60,371 nucleotides of DNA from Lachnospiraceae bacterium. Lineage in GTDB: Bacteria; Bacillota; Clostridia; Lachnospirales; Lachnospiraceae. Shown piece by piece: positions 1 through 7,269 of the stretch. The notes under the pieces were generated by a model, which had not been told where the DNA came from, made no database searches, and was given only the letters and a program-made list of their open reading frames with translations. The translations under genes were made by a program, and so were the position numbers. The stretch covers positions 1-60,371 of the forward strand of contig JAIKXM010000035.1 of assembly GCA_024684085.1 (NCBI GenBank). The letters are read 5' to 3'. Positions within the stretch are counted from its first letter, which is position 1. Each line of letters opens with the position of its first letter.

Positions 1-1030
1 TAAGTACATAAGTGAGAGTGAAGAGGCAAGTACCTCTAAGTACCTGAGCGAGAGTGAGGAAGCAAGCACTTCTAAGTATCTCAGTGAGAGCGAAGAAGCA
101 AGTACCTCTAAGTACCTGAGCGAGAGTGAAGAGGCAAGTACTTCTAAGTATCTGAGTGAAAGTGAAGAAGCAAGTACATCTAAGTACCTGAGCGAGAGCG
201 AAGAAGCCAGCACTTCTAAGTATCTGAGCGAGAGCGAGGAAGCAAGCACTTCAAAGTATCTCAGTGAGAGCGAAGAGGCCAGCACTTCTAAGTATCTGAG
301 CGAGAGCGAGGAAGCTAGTACCTCTAAGTACATTAGTGAGAGCGAAGAAGCTAGCACATCTAAGTATCTCAGTGAGAGCGAGGAAGCAAGTACATCTAAG
401 TACATAAGTGAAAGCGAACAGGCTAGCACTTCTAAGTACTTGAGCGAGAGTGAGGAAGCAAGTACCTCTAAGTACCTGAGCGAGAGTGAAGAGGCAAGCA
501 CATCTAAGTACATAAGTGAAAGTGAAGAAGCTAGCACCTCTAAGTACATAAGTGAGAGTGAAGAAGCTAGCACCTCTAAGTATCTCAGCGAGAGCGAAGA
601 AGCCAGCACTTCTAAGTATCTGAGCGAGAGCGAGGAAGCCAGCACTTCTAAGTATCTGAGCGAGAGCGAGGAAGCAAGTACCTCTAAGTACCTGAGTGAG
701 AGTGAAGAGGCAAGTACCTCTAAGTACTTGAGTGAGAGTGAAGAGGCTAGCACCTCTAAGTATCTCAGTGAAAGTGAAGAAGCAAGTACCTCTAAGTATC
801 TCAGTGAGAGCGAAGAGGCAAGTACCTCTAAGTATCTCAGTGAGAGCGAGGAGGCAAGTACCTCTAAGTACATAAGTGAGAGTGAAGAAGCAAGTACTTC
901 TAAGTATCTGAGTGAAAGTGAAGAAGCAAGTACTTCTAAGTACCTGAGCGAGAGCGAGGAAGCCAGCACTTCTAAGTACATTAGTGAGAGTGAAGAAGCA
1001 AGTACTTCTAAGTCATTGAGTGAGAGCGAA
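1..1030 (+). repeat. 36-bp in-frame tandem repeat, about 28 copies
   Basis: Contiguous 36-bp units encode SESEEASTSKY followed by L or I. Most differences between copies are synonymous (agt/agc, gaa/gag, tac/tat, ctg/ctc/ata). At about 418-420 one Glu codon has become Gln (caa/cag change). The last two copies degenerate (SKSL, then SEEANGSN). The array starts before base 1, so its total copy number is unknown. Confidence 0.95.
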
Positions 1031-2254
1031 GAAGCTAATGGATCAAATAGCACAAGCAATGATGATTCGACAGGCGGAAGCGATGGTGGCTCAACAGACG
1101 GAAGTGGATCAAGCAGCTCAAGTGATGGTGATTCAGCCGGAACAAGCAGCAGTGACAGCGGCTCAGCAAGCGGCAGCGATAGTGGCTCAGCAAGCGGCAG
1201 CGATAGCGGCTCAGCAAGCGGCAGCGACAGTGGCTCAGCAAGCAGCAGCGACAGCGGCTCAGCAAGCGGTAGCGACAGCGGCTCAGCAAGCAGCAGTGAC
1301 AGTGGCTCAGCAAGCAGCAGTGACAGTGGCTCAGCAAGCGGTAGCGATAGTGGCTCAGCAAGCGGTAGCGATAGGGGATCAGCAAGCAGCAGCGACAGCG
1401 GCTCAGCAAGCGGTAGCGATAGTGGCTCAGCAAGCGGTAGCGACAGTGGCTCAGCAAGCAGCAGTGACAGCGGCTCAGCAAGCGGCAGTGACAGCGGCTC
1501 AGCAAGCAGCAGTGACAGCGGCTCAGAAAGCAGCAGTGACAGCGGCTCAGCAAGCAGCAGTGACAGCGGCTCAGCAAGCGGTAGCGATAGTGGATCAGCA
1601 AGCAACAGTGACAGCGGATCAGCTGGTGGAAGTGATTCTGCAAGCACAAGTGATTCTGCAAGCACAAGTGAGGGCGGTTCTAACAGCGGAAGCAATAGTA
1701 CATCTACTTCCAACAGTACATCGTCTTCAGATGCTAACAATGATCAGGGCAATGGCAATAATGATAACGCAGGTGGCACAGGCAATGCAGGTGACACAGG
1801 CAATGCCGACAATGCAGGCACAGCTAATACAGGCAATGTATCTGCGGCGATCGCCGGAGAAGTTGCTGATGTAGGCTTGAATGCCGGTAATGCAGCTAAT
1901 ATTAACAACCTGAATGATGCTAATGTGGATGATCAGTTATATGCTGACGGAATGGATAATGATGGTCTTGTAATGATCGAAGATGAGGAAGTTCCTCTTG
2001 CAGTTATTTCTGATGAGGACGGCGCTGAAGGCGCATCTACAGAGAGTAGCGAACTTGGCACCATGACTACGATCGAAGATGAAGAAGTTCCTCAGGGTCA
2101 GAAGGATCTCGATAAGAGAACCGGATGGTTATGGTGGCTTCCTTTGATTCCTTTTGGAGCTAAGGTTGCATACGATAAGAAGAATCAGAAGAATCTGTTT
2201 GCAGCTAAGAATAAGAAAAAGGCAGATGAGGATAACGACAGATTTGATGTCTAA
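1..2254 (+). CDS. Serine-rich repeat surface glycoprotein (3' part, start outside window)
   Basis: This is the C-terminal part of a very large Ser-rich repeat adhesin, the likely sole cargo of the aSec genes that follow. The frame is open from base 2, so the N-terminus with its signal peptide lies upstream; the first in-frame TTG at 440 is an internal Leu codon. Seen: about 28 copies of a 12-residue unit SESEEASTSKYL (to about 1030), then 8-residue SGSASGSD units (about 1140-1640), then an Asn/Gly/Asp-rich linker. The linker contains the motif IEDEEVP twice (1976-1996 and 2072-2092). A short hydrophobic stretch WLWWLPLIPFG (2123-2155) and a Lys-rich tail end the protein. There is no LPXTG motif; RTG just before the hydrophobic stretch could be a degenerate sorting signal. 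Ser/Thr residues are plausible O-glycosylation sites for GtfA/GtfB. Family identity rests on composition and context. Confidence 0.85.
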   Translation, partial: KYISESEEASTSKYLSESEEASTSKYLSESEEASTSKYLSESEEASTSKYLSESEEASTSKYLSESEEASTSKYLSESEEASTSKYLSESEEASTSKYLSESEEASTSKYISESEEASTSKYLSESEEASTSKYISESEQASTSKYLSESEEASTSKYLSESEEASTSKYISESEEASTSKYISESEEASTSKYLSESEEASTSKYLSESEEASTSKYLSESEEASTSKYLSESEEASTSKYLSESEEASTSKYLSESEEASTSKYLSESEEASTSKYLSESEEASTSKYISESEEASTSKYLSESEEASTSKYLSESEEASTSKYISESEEASTSKSLSESEEANGSNSTSNDDSTGGSDGGSTDGSGSSSSSDGDSAGTSSSDSGSASGSDSGSASGSDSGSASGSDSGSASSSDSGSASGSDSGSASSSDSGSASSSDSGSASGSDSGSASGSDRGSASSSDSGSASGSDSGSASGSDSGSASSSDSGSASGSDSGSASSSDSGSESSSDSGSASSSDSGSASGSDSGSASNSDSGSAGGSDSASTSDSASTSEGGSNSGSNSTSTSNSTSSSDANNDQGNGNNDNAGGTGNAGDTGNADNAGTANTGNVSAAIAGEVADVGLNAGNAANINNLNDANVDDQLYADGMDNDGLVMIEDEEVPLAVISDEDGAEGASTESSELGTMTTIEDEEVPQGQKDLDKRTGWLWWLPLIPFGAKVAYDKKNQKNLFAAKNKKKADEDNDRFDV
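1140..1640 (+). repeat. 24-bp in-frame tandem repeat encoding SGSASGSD-type units
   Basis: About 20 contiguous 24-bp units encode Ser/Gly/Ala/Asp octapeptides, with the fifth or sixth residue alternating Gly and Ser. This is the composition typical of the SRR2 stalk in streptococcal and staphylococcal SRR glycoproteins. The periodicity also opens long spurious frames on both strands. Confidence 0.9.
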
Positions 2255-2283
2255 ACTCTGAAGTCTGTAATAACCAAAGAAAA

Positions 2284-2316
2284 GGCGCGGATGGTCAATG
2301 ACCACCGTGCCTTTTT
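2284..2316 (+). terminator. Rho-independent terminator after the SRR gene
   Basis: An imperfect hairpin (arms ggcgcggatggtca and tgaccaccgtgcc) is followed by a run of five T. It lies 30 bp after the stop codon and separates the adhesin transcript from the export genes. Confidence 0.75.
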
Positions 2317-2372
2317 ACGGATAAAGAGCTTATCGCAGACGAATTAAATAGACTGAATAATCTGCTATTTAC

Positions 2373-2401
2373 TTGTCTTTTTGGCTATTGGGTATCATAA
2401 T
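2373..2401 (+). promoter_or_regulatory. Putative sigma-A promoter of secY2 operon
   Basis: TTGTCT (2373-2378), a 17-bp spacer and CATAAT (2396-2401) lie 46 bp before the preferred secY2 start. The promoter overlaps the longest possible reading frame of secY2, which argues against the upstream TTG start. Confidence 0.45.
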
Positions 2402-2447
2402 AGAATATGTATATATTGTGCTGAATAATGTGTTAAGAGAGCATTTT

Positions 2448-3641
2448 ATGAGGAAAAAGAAGAATAACTTACTTATCAGCAAATTACTGTTTACTTCTCT
2501 TATCATAATCCTGTATCTCGTCGGAAGATCTATTCCTCTCATCAATGTTGACAATGCCGGACTGGCTGTTGAGAATATTGATCCGCAGACGCTTCTTATG
2601 CAGACTATCGGCGGTGATTATAAGAAGTACTCAGTTTTTGCCTTAGGTATATCTCCATATATGATGTCATCCGTAATAGTGCAGATGATACTTGCCTGCA
2701 GGAGTTCTGACGCTAAGGCGAGGATATCTCCCAAGCGGGTCAATCTGGCTGTAATATTACTGACCCTGGTGGTTGGGACGATCCAGTCTGTATTGCTGGT
2801 CAGGGATCTAAAGTTCAACGGAAGTTATTACCTTTTAGACAGAGCGGTAGCAGTGTCGGAGCTTATGACCGGCGCGCTGATCATACTGTGGTTATCGGCT
2901 CGCAATAAGAAATACGGTATCGGTGGACAGACAGCTCTGATATATGTGAATGTATGTGATTCATTTGTGAGATTAATAGCAAGTGAGCCTGTTGATCAGC
3001 TTGTGATCCCTATTATCATATCTCTGGCCATAGTTATCATTGTGGGACTTATGGAGATGTCGGAACTTAGGATTCCGGTTCAGAGAATATCCATTCACAA
3101 TATATATGCAGATAAGAATTATATGGCGATCAAGCTTAATCCCATAGGAGTTATGCCGGTCATGTTCTCTACGGCTGTATTCATGCTTCCTCAGCTTGCT
3201 TTCAATATGCTGGGGATGATGTTGCCGGAGAATGATTTGGTACATAGGATCAATGAGAATCTCAATATGAACACCCTTCCGGGAATAATAGTATTCCTCG
3301 TTATCGTATATCTGTTGACAATCATTTTTTCATTCATATTCATTAATCCCGGAGATATCACTGAACAGATGTTGAAAAGCGGTGACAGCTTCCTCGATAT
3401 CCATGCGGGTAAGGAGACACAGAGATTCCTGCGCAGGAGATTATTGCATGTATCTCTGATAAGTGCCAGTGTCATGTGTCTTATACTCGGAACTTCCATG
3501 TCATTGAAGATAAGCGGAGTTATAAGCAGTAGTCTGTCGATGTTACCCTCGACAGTGATGATAATAACCGGTATATGGTGCAATATCTATCAGGAGTTTT
3601 TGGCAGTGCGGGATAGTGATTCCTACAGAGAATTCCTGTAA
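2448..3641 (+). CDS. secY2: Accessory Sec translocase channel subunit SecY2
   Basis: This is the membrane channel of the accessory Sec pathway, which exports glycosylated serine-rich adhesins. The 397-aa product is strongly hydrophobic, with about ten membrane segments, and keeps SecY-like landmarks near the N-terminus (VGRSIPL, a GGDYKKYSVFALGISPYM stretch). It is shorter than housekeeping SecY, as usual for SecY2. I chose ATG 2448, preceded by AAGAGAG and followed by a basic MRKKKNN start, over TTG 2373, which lies in the promoter. Its place right after an SRR gene and before asp1 matches the conserved aSec order. The asp4/asp5 genes (SecE/SecG-like) found in some streptococci are not present here. 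Confidence 0.88.
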   Translation: MRKKKNNLLISKLLFTSLIIILYLVGRSIPLINVDNAGLAVENIDPQTLLMQTIGGDYKKYSVFALGISPYMMSSVIVQMILACRSSDAKARISPKRVNLAVILLTLVVGTIQSVLLVRDLKFNGSYYLLDRAVAVSELMTGALIILWLSARNKKYGIGGQTALIYVNVCDSFVRLIASEPVDQLVIPIIISLAIVIIVGLMEMSELRIPVQRISIHNIYADKNYMAIKLNPIGVMPVMFSTAVFMLPQLAFNMLGMMLPENDLVHRINENLNMNTLPGIIVFLVIVYLLTIIFSFIFINPGDITEQMLKSGDSFLDIHAGKETQRFLRRRLLHVSLISASVMCLILGTSMSLKISGVISSSLSMLPSTVMIITGIWCNIYQEFLAVRDSDSYREFL

Positions 3642-3655
3642 AAAAGGACAGTCAT

Positions 3656-5263
3656 ATGTTGCATTTTATTTCATCATGGTATAAGGAGGATAACTGGTCT
3701 GAGAGTGAGCAGGTATGGTATATCCGAAGAATGCATACGGAATTCGACGATACCGTTAAGCAGATACAGTTATTTCATCGCAATAAAATATATGAATATA
3801 GGATCCTGTTGTTGCACTTTGCGCCTAACTTTCGTCACTTTCTTCACAGGCAGGGTGTATTCCATGCGCCTTATTGGAGCGTTTTTGATGCGATAGCGCA
3901 GGTGCGGAGGCGTAAGGCCGTAGTGTTGTCATTTCACAATCTGAACTGGCCGCCAAGCATCGAATTCGTATATAATCCTTACAATGTTCAGGCATATCTG
4001 AGTGGCGAGAAATATGCCAAGGTTGGCTTTGGCGAGGACGGCAATCCCATCCAGGTCGATCTGTACAGGCATAATAGCGTTATCCGACGTAATATCTATG
4101 ATGACAGGGGATTCGTTGCGGCCTCTGTTGTGTTTAATAACGGACTTAAGCATTATCAGGATTATCTTCTGGAGAATGGGACCTGGGCGCTGAGGCATTT
4201 CTATGATGACGGGCATGTTGAGGTCAATCCGAAATGCGGCAGTTATCTTATATCTTCAAACGGCAGGGACGAACTTATTCCATACAAGAAGGAAGTATAT
4301 GCAAGTATGGATGAGATAATAGCCGAAGTCTTATTAAGCTATGTAGTAAGACTTAGCGATGAAGATATCTTCTGTGTCGCCATGCATCGAAGGCATGAAG
4401 AGATCCTCAGTAAGTGCCTTAAGGGAAAAAAGACAGTACTGTCATTTTTTGGAGATCGTTATGATATAGCATCCTGCGACGGGAGCAGCGGGCTTATTAG
4501 GGAATCCGGCTGTATAATAGTGGATTCCAAGGCCAATCTTAAGCGTATCAGATCCAAGCAGGGCTTCAGGAATAAAGAGATCATTAATATAACACCTTAT
4601 GATTCGCGTGTTGACTTTGGTATAAGTCAGCAGATGAGCGTTCATAAGATAATGGTCCCTGTTGATAACATGGATCTGAAAAGTCTGGAGAGTCTGATCA
4701 TCGCCCTGGCTACGTATCTTGATAGGAATGATAATTCAGAGATCCATCTTTTTACACGTAATGAAGGGGCAGAACTGGCCAAGGAATATCTTAAGACAAC
4801 TGAAAGTGTCCTAAGGGATGCGTTTTTTGAGCCCGGTTGGGCGGTAAAAGAAGAGGCAACTGAGCTTGCCGTTAACGAGAATATCGATATAGCCGAAGAG
4901 AGCAAAAATGTACCGATCAGATTCTTCGTCGATCAGTGTGTGGATGAGCTGTCGGTCAGTCGTTTTATGAGGGAGCAGAGAGTAATGGTGGATATGAGAG
5001 AGCATTCGGATCTGTATCTCCAGATATCCTGCATCAGTATGGGGATTCCTCAGATAGTAAGGGAGTCTTCCGAGTATGTAACGCATGAAGGAAACGGGCT
5101 TATCATACCCGATATGAGAACTCTGCCTGACGCACTGGATTATTTCCTTAACGGTCTTGCACATTGGAATGATGCTTTGATCTATTCATATGAACTTGGA
5201 AGGCAGTATACCACTGATGTTCTTATGAAGAAGTGGAAAGGGGTCATTGAACGTCTTGAGTGA
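3656..5263 (+). CDS. asp1: Accessory Sec protein Asp1
   Basis: Asp1 is part of the Asp1-Asp2-Asp3 complex that works with SecA2 in export of the glycosylated adhesin. In characterised members it has a glycosyltransferase-like (GT-B) fold without proven activity. The 535-aa product matches the usual length and shows the family-type N-terminus (MLHFISSWYKEDNWS) and a C-terminal Rossmann-like region with SMGIPQIVR and GNGLIIPD, recalling a GT-B donor site. It starts 14 bp after secY2, at an ATG with an AAAAAGGAC ribosome site. Identification leans on gene order as well as sequence. Confidence 0.85.
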   Translation: MLHFISSWYKEDNWSESEQVWYIRRMHTEFDDTVKQIQLFHRNKIYEYRILLLHFAPNFRHFLHRQGVFHAPYWSVFDAIAQVRRRKAVVLSFHNLNWPPSIEFVYNPYNVQAYLSGEKYAKVGFGEDGNPIQVDLYRHNSVIRRNIYDDRGFVAASVVFNNGLKHYQDYLLENGTWALRHFYDDGHVEVNPKCGSYLISSNGRDELIPYKKEVYASMDEIIAEVLLSYVVRLSDEDIFCVAMHRRHEEILSKCLKGKKTVLSFFGDRYDIASCDGSSGLIRESGCIIVDSKANLKRIRSKQGFRNKEIINITPYDSRVDFGISQQMSVHKIMVPVDNMDLKSLESLIIALATYLDRNDNSEIHLFTRNEGAELAKEYLKTTESVLRDAFFEPGWAVKEEATELAVNENIDIAEESKNVPIRFFVDQCVDELSVSRFMREQRVMVDMREHSDLYLQISCISMGIPQIVRESSEYVTHEGNGLIIPDMRTLPDALDYFLNGLAHWNDALIYSYELGRQYTTDVLMKKWKGVIERLE

Positions 5264-6764
5264 TATTAACGTACTTCAGATTGGTGATATCAACAGAATA
5301 GATATGGCTGACAGGAATGTCGATGTGATCTGGAACTTTTTGGACGGAGTTAATGACACTAATGTCAGCAATGAAGATTTTGATCTTGTCCTTATCGAAA
5401 GAGAACCGGACAGGGAGGAGTTCGATCTTATCTTCAGACAGGGAAGACCTTACACTGTGTTCGCTTTTAAGGATCTTCAAACATCTCCCTTTGTGGCGGA
5501 ACTGATGAAGGTCAAGTGCGGTCGCTATATCGAGGAGGATAAGCTGCCTGAGCTGTTAGGTAAGAAGCTTAAGTTTTTCTTCAAAAAGGGCTATGGCGAC
5601 AGCCTTTCCAACGATCATATGTCTGTGGCCCAGGGCTTCAAGGGTGAAGTCTATTGGAACGGAAATGTTGATATAACCCTTATCGGACATTACGGCGTGG
5701 ATGATTATGAGCAGATCTTATTCTCAAGGGTCAATTATCCCATTGAACCCTTCAGGAGACTTGAATTCTGGCTTGAGTATGACAAAGATCCTGAGGTGGA
5801 GATCATACTGAAACTGGTTGAGTTCAGAGCCGGTTATGAAGATGATGTATTGCTGACCAGGATATATGATGAGGAAGACCTTAAGGAAATGATAGCCTTT
5901 AATAACGGAGGTGACAAAGGTGTCATTTTTTTGGGGATAATGGCTAAGGGCACCGGACGACTGACCTTCAGGGCTTTTCATAACAGATATTCAAGAGATG
6001 ATCTGGGTATATTTATTCCCGGAGGGGAGAGGATCGTAAGTGAGGACAGGGAGGAGATATTCGGATATTTCGAACCCGGCGATCTTAAGCCTCCCTTATG
6101 TGTATATTTTGCGGGTTACAGGACCATGGAAGGCTTCGAAGGTATCAATATGATGAGAGAGATGAAGTGCCCGTTTCTACTCTTATCTGATGCCCGGCTC
6201 GAAGGCGGCAGCTTCTATATCGGTTCCGATGAATATGAGAATAATGTAGTTTCGTTGATCAGGAAGTATATGAGTCGCCTCGGTTTTGACCCGAGTCAGG
6301 TGATCATTTCAGGAGTCTCTATGGGCAGCTTTGGCGCTCTGTATTACGGTTGTGATATCATGCCCTATGCTATCTTGGTGGGCAAGCCTCTTACAAGTCT
6401 TGGTAATGTGGCTTCTAATGAAAGAATCCTTCGTCCGGGAGGATTCCCTACATCACTTGATGTGCTGCTCAAATCGAGCGGCGGTCTGGACGAAGACAGC
6501 ATTAAGCGCCTGAACGATAGATTCTGGGATAAATTCGATAATGTAAGATGGAATGATACGCAGTTCATTGTTTCATATATGATCGAGGATGATTATGACA
6601 GCCGGTCTTATTCCGATCTTCTGGGTCATCTCCACTCCGTCGGAGTGACAGTATACGGTAAGGGTATCCATGGTCGTCATAATGATAATACGCCTATGAT
6701 CATCGGATGGTTCATCAGCAGATTGAAGAAACTGCTGAGTGAGGACTTTGGACGGAATGTCTGA
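5247..6764 (+). CDS. asp2: Accessory Sec protein Asp2 (glycan O-acetyltransferase)
   Basis: In Streptococcus gordonii Asp2 both supports export and O-acetylates GlcNAc on the adhesin. Here the 505-aa product begins with a family-like VLQIGD segment and carries a hydrolase-type nucleophile motif GVSMG with Ser358, followed by a conserved SFGALYYG. His in GIHGRHND near residue 475 is a plausible catalytic His. The gene overlaps asp1 by 17 bp. The start is TTG 5247 or TTG 5256; GGAAAGGGG at 5235-5243 better spaces the second, which would give a protein 3 residues shorter. Translational coupling to asp1 is likely. Confidence 0.85.
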   Translation: MNVLSDINVLQIGDINRIDMADRNVDVIWNFLDGVNDTNVSNEDFDLVLIEREPDREEFDLIFRQGRPYTVFAFKDLQTSPFVAELMKVKCGRYIEEDKLPELLGKKLKFFFKKGYGDSLSNDHMSVAQGFKGEVYWNGNVDITLIGHYGVDDYEQILFSRVNYPIEPFRRLEFWLEYDKDPEVEIILKLVEFRAGYEDDVLLTRIYDEEDLKEMIAFNNGGDKGVIFLGIMAKGTGRLTFRAFHNRYSRDDLGIFIPGGERIVSEDREEIFGYFEPGDLKPPLCVYFAGYRTMEGFEGINMMREMKCPFLLLSDARLEGGSFYIGSDEYENNVVSLIRKYMSRLGFDPSQVIISGVSMGSFGALYYGCDIMPYAILVGKPLTSLGNVASNERILRPGGFPTSLDVLLKSSGGLDEDSIKRLNDRFWDKFDNVRWNDTQFIVSYMIEDDYDSRSYSDLLGHLHSVGVTVYGKGIHGRHNDNTPMIIGWFISRLKKLLSEDFGRNV

Positions 6765-6783
6765 ATAAAGGCAGGGTGTGTTT

Positions 6784-7269
6784 GTGGAAAAAAAGCTGAT
6801 ATCTGGAGAAAAATGGAATATATACTGGATGGAATATTCGGCCAATACCTATCTCTACGGCTCTACTATCAGGTATATAGCCAAAGATCATGTGGAATAC
6901 TGTAATGAGCTTATGCCACCGGGAACCGTCATCAAGGAATGGTTCTCCAAGGTCAATTATCAGGAGAAGCGAATCGAACCCGAACTGCCCATGATCGACG
7001 GTGAGACGGACTACAGGATAAGCATCAATATAAGCGGTCCCGATATCGAGTCCTGCATCATCCGTCTTGTGTTCTACGACAGATACGAGCAGGAGGCGGG
7101 CAGTCTTATTCTTACAGAAAAAGAGCAGGACTTCAAGTGTCCGCTCAAGACATACAGTTACAGCATTCAGCTGATCAACGGAGGCATGGATCGGTTTGTT
7201 TTTCATTCAATAACGATCAGTGAATTGATCAGCGAGGCAGAGGGAGATTCTATTAACGTCAATGGATAA
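6784..7269 (+). CDS. asp3: Accessory Sec protein Asp3
   Basis: Asp3 is the smallest subunit of the Asp1-3 complex. The 161-aa product has features I associate with Asp3: an early WNIYWMEYSANTYLYGS segment, and a predicted beta-rich, carbohydrate-binding-like core with FYDRYEQEAGSLIL. GTG 6784 is preferred over GTG 6778 because AGGCAGGG lies 7 bp upstream of the former. It ends 8 bp inside secA2, so the two are probably translationally coupled. The sequence alone is weakly diagnostic; the position between asp2 and secA2 makes the call. Confidence 0.8.
   Translation: MEKKLISGEKWNIYWMEYSANTYLYGSTIRYIAKDHVEYCNELMPPGTVIKEWFSKVNYQEKRIEPELPMIDGETDYRISINISGPDIESCIIRLVFYDRYEQEAGSLILTEKEQDFKCPLKTYSYSIQLINGGMDRFVFHSITISELISEAEGDSINVNG

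Noticed and set aside
1-1030. CRISPR array, because the repeat unit is 36 bp
   Set aside because: Units are contiguous without spacers, are in frame, and vary at silent codon positions; this is a protein-coding repeat.
1020-1874. Long alternate-frame open frames on both strands over the Ser-rich repeat
   Set aside because: They are by-products of the 24-bp periodicity (Gln/Ala- and Arg/Cys/Leu-rich strings) and lack ribosome sites; the Ser-rich frame continues on both sides.
440-2254. TTG 440 as the start of the SRR gene
   Set aside because: The same repeat frame is open back to base 2, and this TTG is a Leu codon at a position coded by ctg or ctc in other repeats.
2373-2447. 25-residue N-terminal extension of SecY2 from TTG 2373
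   Set aside because: The segment contains the likely promoter and lacks a ribosome site; ATG 2448 is preceded by AAGAGAG.
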